From Candidatus Omnitrophota bacterium (GTDB lineage: Bacteria; Ratteibacteria; UBA8468; B48-G9; JAFGKM01), in NCBI GenBank assembly GCA_023819545.1, contig JAMWCA010000068.1:1-6584 (forward strand): DNA of 6,584 nt. Reading direction: 5' to 3'. The translations under genes were made by a program, and so were the position numbers. The notes beneath the pieces were generated by a model. That model was not told the DNA's origin, did not search any database, and saw nothing but the letters and a program-made list of their open reading frames with translations. Shown in pieces: positions 1 to 5,879 of the stretch (position 1 is its first letter; every line of letters begins with the position of its first letter).

Positions 1-947
1 GTCATAAGAAAAATTCTTTTACCTCTACTTTTAAATGAAATAACCTGAATTATAACAGAAAAGGCCTCAATTAGAAATATACCTCCAACAAATATTAGAG
101 AAAGTTCTTGTTTAACAATTATTGCAATAAGTCCAATTATTCCACCTAATGGTAAAGAACCTATGTCTCCCATAAATATTTCAGCAGGATAGCAATTAAA
201 CCACAGAAAACCAAGGCAGGAACCAATAAGTGCTCCAGTAAAGACAGTCACTTCTTCAGCCCCTTTAACAAAAGGAACGTTTAAATAAGTTGCAAATTTA
301 ATATTACTTACTACATATGAAATTATTGCATAAGCAAGTGCTATGGTTAAAGTCAAACCTATTGCAAGTCCATCCATTCCATCTGTCAAATTTACAGCAT
401 TTGATGTGGCTATAATAATAAAAACAGTAAAAAGTACAAAATATTCTCCAAGAGGTAAAATTATCTTTTTAAAAAATGGTAAATATAATGAAGTATTGAA
501 GTTTAAATTGCTATTATATACAAGAACCAATCCAATAATAAAACCAATCCCCATCTGTCCAACGATTTTAATAAGTGGTCTAACTCCTTTGTGTGATTTA
601 TATCTTAATTTTGTATAATCATCAATAAAACCGATTAAGCCAAGAGAGATTGTCAAAAATATGAGAAGTAAAATATATATATTTTTGAGGTCTATCCAAA
701 AAAATGTAGAAATTAATAAAGTTCCTAAAATTAAAATCCCTCCCATTGTTGGAATATTTTCTTTACTTTTCTCTTTAAGAATATTAGGATGGCAGTAATT
801 TTTAAGTTTATTTATGATTTTTCTTCCAAATAGAAGAGAGAATAAAAGAGATGTGAAAGTCGCAAGAGATGCTCTAACTGTTACATATTTGAAAATATTG
901 AATCCAAACCAAAAATCGGTTAAAGAGTATAAAAATTTGTATAACAT
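1..947 (-). CDS. mraY: MraY, phospho-MurNAc-pentapeptide translocase, 3' end missing
   Basis: MraY is the polytopic membrane enzyme that transfers phospho-MurNAc-pentapeptide from UDP to undecaprenyl phosphate, making lipid I, the first membrane step of peptidoglycan synthesis. The first 315 residues are present and the frame is open at the left edge; the family has about 320-370. Visible signatures are PTMGG (66-70), FIDDYTK (107-113) with the Mg2+-associated Asp109 and Asp110, NAVNLTDGMDGLA (183-195), GFLWFNCYPA (246-255) and FMGDIGSLPLGG (258-269) with the conserved Asp261. Many hydrophobic helices separate them, as expected for the ten-helix fold. The last visible residues, KRIFLM, normally come directly before the histidine-rich cytoplasmic loop, so that loop and the final helix lie outside the window. 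The ATG at 947 has the best ribosome binding site in the window. The commonest form of the third motif is MGDTGSLALGG, so the Ile and Pro here are mild variants. Identity is secure. Confidence 0.97.
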   Translation of the reverse strand, partial: MLYKFLYSLTDFWFGFNIFKYVTVRASLATFTSLLFSLLFGRKIINKLKNYCHPNILKEKSKENIPTMGGILILGTLLISTFFWIDLKNIYILLLIFLTISLGLIGFIDDYTKLRYKSHKGVRPLIKIVGQMGIGFIIGLVLVYNSNLNFNTSLYLPFFKKIILPLGEYFVLFTVFIIIATSNAVNLTDGMDGLAIGLTLTIALAYAIISYVVSNIKFATYLNVPFVKGAEEVTVFTGALIGSCLGFLWFNCYPAEIFMGDIGSLPLGGIIGLIAIIVKQELSLIFVGGIFLIEAFSVIIQVISFKSRGKRIFLM

Positions 948-954
948 TAATTTT

Positions 955-960
955 CTCCTT
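955..960 (-). promoter_or_regulatory. Ribosome binding site of mraY
   Basis: AAGGAG on the minus strand is followed by seven bases and the mraY ATG (947). It is the strongest Shine-Dalgarno match in the window and fills most of the 18-base murF-mraY gap. It shows that the organism uses Shine-Dalgarno initiation and supports independent initiation at mraY, unlike ftsI and murE. Confidence 0.85.
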
Positions 961-965
961 TAATT

Positions 966-2306
966 TTAAATAAAACTTTTCTTCAAAAAATCTACTATTA
1001 GTTCTAATTTATTAATCCTTGAACCCTTTATAAAAATAGCATCATCCTTTTTTACTTTATTTTTCAGTTCTTTTTTTAGTTTTTCAATCTCATAAAAGTG
1101 TTTTCCTCTTTGAGAAATTTCTGAAATTATCTTACTTTTTTCTCCAAAAGTAAAAATTATATCTATTTTAAAATTTTTAATCAAATTCCCTATGTGCCAG
1201 TGATAAAATCCCGAAAATCTGCCAAGCTCAGCCATATCTCCTAAAACAACTAATTTTCTTTTAAATTTTTTTCTTTCAAATGATAATAAAGAATTTTTTA
1301 ATGAATATGGATTTGAATTATAACTTTCATCAATAATAAAAATTTTGTTTTTTATGAATTCCCCTCTACCAGAAAGTGGTTTAATTTCAGATAATACATC
1401 TTTAATATATTTTTTGTTTATACCAAATTTTTCTCCAATAGATATTCCAAATAGTCCAGAATAAATAACTGAAGGATTCCAGAAATTCATTTTATATTTT
1501 TCACCAGAAGATTCAAATATAAAAAAATCAAGTCCTTCTTCTATAATTTTTCCATTTATATCTGCTTTTTTCTTAACTCCAATTGAAACAATATTATTTC
1601 TATTTGCTTTTTTATTTAAGTAATCAAAAAAATCGTCGTCTCTATTTAAAAAAACTTCTTTTTCATTAATTAGATTCTTAAAAACTTCTGCCTTTGCCTC
1701 TGCTATTTCTTTTCTACTTTTGAAAAAACCTATATGCGCTACCCCAATATTTGTTATAATACAGGCATCTGGTAAACAAATTTTACTTAGATAATCAATT
1801 TCTCCCTTTTTATTCATACCTATTTCAAAGACCCCAAACTCTGTTTTTTTATTTGCTTGAAAAATAGAAAGTGGCAGCCCTATTTGATTATTAAAATTAC
1901 CAATTGTTCCAATCGTATTAAATCTTTCTGATAATATGTTTTTAACAATTTCTTTTGTCGTAGTTTTACCATCGCTTCCTGTAATAGCAATCACCTGCAT
2001 ATTTAGTTTAATTCTATAATTTTTACATATCTCACCAAGTGCATAAAGAGGTTCTTTAACCCTTATCAATAGGCCTGAATTACCTTTATAATTTTCAGAT
2101 ACAATCGCTGCGAAAGCACCTTTTTTAAATGCTTCTTCTAAAAAATTATGTCCATCATATTTTTCACCTTTCAAAGCAATAAATATCTCCCCTTTTTTAA
2201 TTTGTCTTGAATCAGTAGAAATCCCCTCTATAAAAAAATCTTTAAATTTTTTATTAACTTTACCTTTACACCACTGGATTATTTGACTTAATCTAACCTT
2301 TTCCAT
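966..2306 (-). CDS. murF: MurF, UDP-MurNAc-tripeptide:D-alanyl-D-alanine ligase
   Basis: MurF is the last cytoplasmic Mur ligase. It uses ATP to add D-Ala-D-Ala to UDP-MurNAc-tripeptide, making the pentapeptide precursor that MraY uses. The 446 residues are normal length. The N-terminal domain has STDSRQIKKGEIFIALKG (30-47) and DGHNF (51-55). The ATPase domain has the P-loop GSDGKTTTK (110-118), GNFNNQIGLP (136-145), EIGMN (161-165), TNIGVAHIG (185-193) and AEAKAEVF (202-209). The C-terminal domain has LSGRGE (311-316), IDESYNSNP (325-333), LGDMAELG (355-362) and KGSR (427-430). The P-loop has Asp112 where Asn or Ser is more common; the catalytic Gly-Lys-Thr is intact. The start is the ATG at 2306, one base after the murE stop. 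The best ribosome binding site lies inside the end of murE and is spaced rather far away, so coupling to murE is likely. The stop is 18 bases before mraY. Two neighbouring Mur ligases of different type make confusion with MurC, MurD or MurE unlikely. Confidence 0.97.
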   Translation of the reverse strand: MEKVRLSQIIQWCKGKVNKKFKDFFIEGISTDSRQIKKGEIFIALKGEKYDGHNFLEEAFKKGAFAAIVSENYKGNSGLLIRVKEPLYALGEICKNYRIKLNMQVIAITGSDGKTTTKEIVKNILSERFNTIGTIGNFNNQIGLPLSIFQANKKTEFGVFEIGMNKKGEIDYLSKICLPDACIITNIGVAHIGFFKSRKEIAEAKAEVFKNLINEKEVFLNRDDDFFDYLNKKANRNNIVSIGVKKKADINGKIIEEGLDFFIFESSGEKYKMNFWNPSVIYSGLFGISIGEKFGINKKYIKDVLSEIKPLSGRGEFIKNKIFIIDESYNSNPYSLKNSLLSFERKKFKRKLVVLGDMAELGRFSGFYHWHIGNLIKNFKIDIIFTFGEKSKIISEISQRGKHFYEIEKLKKELKNKVKKDDAIFIKGSRINKLELIVDFLKKSFI

Positions 2307-2307
2307 T

Positions 2308-3825
2308 TTAAAAAAGATTTTCCTCTTTCTTTTTGTTAATTATCTCTCTTATTGCTTTTCTTGCCTCTTCTCTATCATCAAAAGGAATGATAACATCCTT
2401 TAAAATTTGAAATGCTTCATGCCCTTTACCTGCTATTACTACACAATCGTTATTTCTTGCCATTGAAATACCTTGATAAATTGCCTTTTCCCTATCAGGT
2501 ATTGATATATATTTTTTTTTCAGATAAAATGGGATACCACTTTCAATGTCTTTTATTATTTTAATAGGGTCTTCTGTTCTGGGATTGTCAGATGTAATGA
2601 TAACAAAATCAGCCATTTTAACTGCAATTTTACCCATCAAAGGTCTTTTGCTTTTATCTCTATCTCCTCCACATCCGAAAATAACTATTATTCTTTTAGG
2701 TTTTAATTCCCTCACAGAAAGTAATAAATTTTTTAATGCTTGATGTGTATGAGCATAATCAACAATAACTAAAAAATCCTGGCCTTCGTTTATAAATTCA
2801 AATCTTCCAGGAACATTCTCAATTTTTAAAAAAGCATTTTGAGTAGTTTGATAAGGAATTTTATAAATATATGAAAAAGCAATTCCTGCAAGTAAATTAT
2901 ATACATTACCAAGTCCACTAATTTTACTTTTAAAAGTCAATCTTTCTTTTTCAATTTCAACTTCCAAAAAATTACCTTCTTTTTCTATATGATAATTTAA
3001 AAGTTTTATATTTGCATTCTTATTTTTACCAAATGTTATAGTCCTGATACCAAATCTTTCACAACTTTTTACAAAAGTTTTAGAGTATTGAGAATCCAAG
3101 TTAATTATTGCATATTTTTCCTTTTTTTCACTCTCTCTTAAATATTTTGTGAAGAAAAGGAGTTTTGTGTTTAAATAATTTTTAAATGTTCTATGATAAT
3201 CAAGATGTTCGTGAGAGGCAATATTTGTAAAGATACCAACATTAAAATCAATTCCTTCTATTCTTTTTTGGTCAATACCATGAGAAGATACTTCCATAAC
3301 AGCCCATTTGCAGTTATTTTTTAACATTTCAGAGAACATTTCAATTAAATCAAGCGATTCAGGAGTTGTATTTGTTGATACAATTTTTCTTTCGCCTATT
3401 TCATAAAAGATTGTTCCGATAAGACCTGCCTCAATTCCATTTTCTTTAAGTATTTCTTTGATTATAAAATTTGTTGTAGTTTTTCCATTTGTTCCTGTTA
3501 TTCCTAAAACATTTAATTTTTTTGAAGGGTAATTATAATAAACATTTGCAATTTCACTTAATGTTTTTTTCGTATCTTCAACAATAATCTCTGTAATATC
3601 TGACCTAATAATTGAGGGTCTTTTATTTACAACTACACATTTTGCTCCTCTTTCAATTGCCTCATTTATAAAATTATGTCCATCCTGTTTTACACCTTTT
3701 ATTGCAACGAAAATGTAGTCATCTTGAACCTTTCTTGAATCATAAGCAATCCCTTTAACCTCAAAATTATTAATATTAAAAACTTTCTTTTTTTTAATAT
3801 CTTTAATTAGTTCCTTTAATTTCAT
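2308..3825 (-). CDS. murE: MurE, UDP-MurNAc-L-Ala-D-Glu:meso-diaminopimelate ligase
   Basis: MurE is the cytoplasmic ATP-dependent ligase that adds the third amino acid to UDP-MurNAc-L-Ala-D-Glu. The 505 residues are full length for the family. The N-terminal UDP-binding domain has DSRKV (29-33) and KQDGHNF (46-52). The central ATPase domain has the P-loop GTNGKTTT (111-118), NTTPE (152-156), EVSSHG (178-183), HLDYH (208-212) and Lys221 in YLNTKLLFF, at the position of the carbamylated lysine. The C-terminal domain has VDYAH (355-359), GCGGDRD (384-390), DNPRTE (413-418), GKGHE (466-470) and DDREEA (483-488). DNPR is the signature of enzymes that select meso-diaminopimelate; lysine-adding enzymes differ there. 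The Pro that usually follows VDYAHT is His361. The ATG at 3825 lies 23 bases inside ftsI and has no visible ribosome binding site, which suggests coupling to ftsI. Only one base separates its stop from murF. The amino acid specificity is inferred from the motif. Confidence 0.97.
   Translation of the reverse strand: MKLKELIKDIKKKKVFNINNFEVKGIAYDSRKVQDDYIFVAIKGVKQDGHNFINEAIERGAKCVVVNKRPSIIRSDITEIIVEDTKKTLSEIANVYYNYPSKKLNVLGITGTNGKTTTNFIIKEILKENGIEAGLIGTIFYEIGERKIVSTNTTPESLDLIEMFSEMLKNNCKWAVMEVSSHGIDQKRIEGIDFNVGIFTNIASHEHLDYHRTFKNYLNTKLLFFTKYLRESEKKEKYAIINLDSQYSKTFVKSCERFGIRTITFGKNKNANIKLLNYHIEKEGNFLEVEIEKERLTFKSKISGLGNVYNLLAGIAFSYIYKIPYQTTQNAFLKIENVPGRFEFINEGQDFLVIVDYAHTHQALKNLLLSVRELKPKRIIVIFGCGGDRDKSKRPLMGKIAVKMADFVIITSDNPRTEDPIKIIKDIESGIPFYLKKKYISIPDREKAIYQGISMARNNDCVVIAGKGHEAFQILKDVIIPFDDREEARKAIREIINKKKEENLF
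2321..2325 (-). promoter_or_regulatory. Possible weak ribosome binding site of murF
   Basis: GAGGA lies in the last codons of murE, 14 bases before the murF ATG at 2306. This is longer than the usual spacing of about 5-9 bases. A chance match in the purine-rich lysine and glutamate codons of murE is a real alternative, with reinitiation after the murE stop doing most of the work. Confidence 0.35.
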
Positions 3826-5584
3826 TTTTATAAACTATTTTTAAATCTTTTTCAGGCGGTATTTCGTAATAATTTATTATTCGTGCCATTATATCTCTGA
3901 ATATTGGGGCAGCAACAAGTCCTCCATAGTAAACACCAGTAGGTTCATCTACATTAACTGTTATGGCAATATTTTTTTTCTCACTCAATAAAAATCCAAC
4001 AAAAGATGAAACATATTTACCCTTTAAATAAGCACCTCCAATTGCTTTTTGAGAAGTCCCTGTTTTCCCATAAATATTATATCCATCAATTTTTGCAGAA
4101 GATGCAGTCCCTTCTTCACTAACAACTTTTTTCAATATTTTTCTTAGAATATAAATTGTTCTTTGGGATAAGATTTGTTGTTTTTCATTTATATAACTGT
4201 TAACTACATAATTTCTTTTCTCATCTTTTATTTCTTTCAAAATATGTGGTTTAACAAGATACCCTCCATTTGCAAAAACAGAGATTGCTCTTATTCCTTG
4301 AATTGAAGTTATTCCTACCTCCTGTCCAAAGGGTATTGCTGTGATTGAATAAGAAGTCCATTGCTCAAGAGGTCTAAATATACCACTTATCTCACCAGGT
4401 AAATCAATTCCAGTTCTTTCCCCAAATTTAAATTTTTTGCAATATTCATAAAGTTTTTCTTCTCCAAGAGCCATTGCAATTTTTACAATCCCAATATTAC
4501 TTGATTTAGCCAATGTATCCTCAAATGATAAAATCCCATAAGGATGAACATCATGTATATAATGACCTCTTACAAACCACTTCCCATATTCACAAATTAT
4601 TGTAGAAGAAGGAGTGAAAAGATTTTCTTCAATTGCAGAAGCAGAAGTAACAATTTTAAATATTGAACCTGGTTCAAAAAGATCAGTAATACATTTATTT
4701 CTTATAATTGATAAATCAAATTTTGAAAAGTTATTTGGATCATAATTAGGATAATTTGCAAGAGCAAGAATTTCTCCTGTATCAGGGTCCATTACAATCA
4801 CAGAAATATTTTTCGGAGTAAATTTTTCAAATCCATTTTTAATTTCTTCTTCAACAATAAATTGAATATAAGAATCAATAGTTAAAACAATATCTTTACC
4901 TTTTTCTTCTTTTATTATCTTTTTCTTTATTGATGGGATTAAATTCCCAAGTCCATCTTTCAAAACCAAATATATGCCTTCTTTACCCTTCAGAAAGGAA
5001 TCATAAAAATATTCAACGCCTTCAATCCCTTTTCCATCTACATCTGTATAACCAAGTATATGACAGGCATGTTTCCCATAAGGATAAATCCTCTTATAAT
5101 TATTTTCAAAATATATACCTTTAAGTTTTAACTTTTTAAGTTTTTCATATTCTTCAATTTCAAGGTTCTTTTTTATTAAACAGTATGACCCATTCATCTT
5201 TTCTTCTATATCTTTTTTTTCTATTTTCAAAATTTCAGAAAGACAGTTTTTCAATTCATTTAAATATCCTGGGTTTTCTATTTTTAGTTTTTTTATCATC
5301 CATGTATCAAAATATAATGAATAATTTGGAAAATCAAAAGCAATAAGTTTCCCATTTCTATCAAAAATTTTACCTCTCTCAGCAAGAATTTTAATTTTAA
5401 CAAATTTTGTTTTTCTATCAATCATTGCATTTTTAGAATAATTTATAACTTGAAGATAAAACATTTTACAAAATATTCCCAAAAAACAAACAAAAAAAAT
5501 AATTTTTATAAATCTAATCCTTACTTCAAAGATATTACCTTGTTTTTGCTTGAACAATCCTTGTTTTTTTAAAATCCTTTTCAT
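3803..5584 (-). CDS. ftsI: FtsI/PBP3-type septal peptidoglycan transpeptidase (class B PBP)
   Basis: FtsI is the D,D-transpeptidase that cross-links new peptidoglycan at the septum, working with the glycosyltransferase FtsW; beta-lactams acylate its active serine. The 593 residues begin with a basic cytoplasmic segment and one membrane anchor (about 26-44). The PBP dimerisation (pedestal) domain follows, with RGKIFDRNG (70-78) and YPYGKHACHILGY (167-179). The transpeptidase domain carries all three catalytic motifs: SIFK (Ser307, Lys310) after EPG, SSN (361-363) and KTGTSQ (507-512). DVHPYG (345-350) and the region after FGQE (419-422) also match the family. The protein ends soon after the transpeptidase fold, with no PASTA domains. 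The only sensible start is the ATG at 5584; it has no clear ribosome binding site and lies 50 bases inside ftsL, so translation is probably coupled to ftsL. The end overlaps murE by 23 bases. Position in the dcw cluster supports a divisional role rather than an elongation PBP2 or sporulation SpoVD. Confidence 0.96.
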   Translation of the reverse strand: MKRILKKQGLFKQKQGNIFEVRIRFIKIIFFVCFLGIFCKMFYLQVINYSKNAMIDRKTKFVKIKILAERGKIFDRNGKLIAFDFPNYSLYFDTWMIKKLKIENPGYLNELKNCLSEILKIEKKDIEEKMNGSYCLIKKNLEIEEYEKLKKLKLKGIYFENNYKRIYPYGKHACHILGYTDVDGKGIEGVEYFYDSFLKGKEGIYLVLKDGLGNLIPSIKKKIIKEEKGKDIVLTIDSYIQFIVEEEIKNGFEKFTPKNISVIVMDPDTGEILALANYPNYDPNNFSKFDLSIIRNKCITDLFEPGSIFKIVTSASAIEENLFTPSSTIICEYGKWFVRGHYIHDVHPYGILSFEDTLAKSSNIGIVKIAMALGEEKLYEYCKKFKFGERTGIDLPGEISGIFRPLEQWTSYSITAIPFGQEVGITSIQGIRAISVFANGGYLVKPHILKEIKDEKRNYVVNSYINEKQQILSQRTIYILRKILKKVVSEEGTASSAKIDGYNIYGKTGTSQKAIGGAYLKGKYVSSFVGFLLSEKKNIAITVNVDEPTGVYYGGLVAAPIFRDIMARIINYYEIPPEKDLKIVYKNEIKGTN

Positions 5585-5879
5585 TTTTTACATCTATTAT
5601 CTCTAAAAAACACCAATTTTTTGGAACTACAAGATTGATATTTTTTTCTTTTGCAATTTTTATTAAATTTTCATAATTTGTAAGTTTTATTAGTTGAAGA
5701 TAATAATTTTTGTTTAATAGATGTAGAAACTCATACTTTTCTTTAAGTTTTTCAATTTGACGTCCAATATACACTATTTTTATATATAAAAACACAAAAA
5801 CAATCATGGAAAAACCAGTTATTATAAAAAGTGAAAACCTTTTAATAAAATTATTTCCATTCTTTTTTTTCTTCTTCAT
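5535..5879 (-). CDS. ftsL: FtsL-like cell division protein
   Basis: This is a 114-residue bitopic membrane protein in the ftsL position, between rsmH and ftsI. FtsL joins FtsB and FtsQ (DivIC and DivIB) at the division site and helps control the septal synthase FtsW-FtsI. The layout fits: a short basic cytoplasmic tail (five Lys in residues 2-6), one hydrophobic segment (about 14-37), a charged heptad-like stretch suited to a coiled coil (about 38-68), then LTNYENLIKIAKEKNINL (66-83), which resembles the end of the FtsL/DivIC domain. I chose the ATG at 5879 because GGAG (5889-5886) lies six bases upstream. A TTG at 5891 is also in frame and would add four residues, but it overlaps that binding site. 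The gene overlaps rsmH by 29 bases and ftsI by 50. FtsL proteins share little sequence, so the name rests on position, size and topology more than on residues. A DivIC/FtsB-type protein is the main alternative. Confidence 0.8.
   Translation of the reverse strand: MKKKKKNGNNFIKRFSLFIITGFSMIVFVFLYIKIVYIGRQIEKLKEKYEFLHLLNKNYYLQLIKLTNYENLIKIAKEKNINLVVPKNWCFLEIIDVKNEKDFKKTRIVQAKTR

Noticed and set aside
343..618. Plus-strand open frame of 91 codons
   Set aside because: It lies wholly antisense to mraY, whose conserved motifs are read from the minus strand. It has no recognisable family features.
948..965. Promoter or terminator between murF and mraY
   Set aside because: The gap is only 18 bases, is mostly the mraY ribosome binding site, and has no inverted repeat or promoter-like pair.
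2546..2743. Plus-strand open frame of 65 codons
   Set aside because: It is antisense to the C-terminal domain of murE and mirrors conserved murE codons, including those for DNPR and GCGGDRD.
4930..5124. Plus-strand open frame of 64 codons
   Set aside because: It is antisense to the pedestal domain of ftsI and shows no protein family features.
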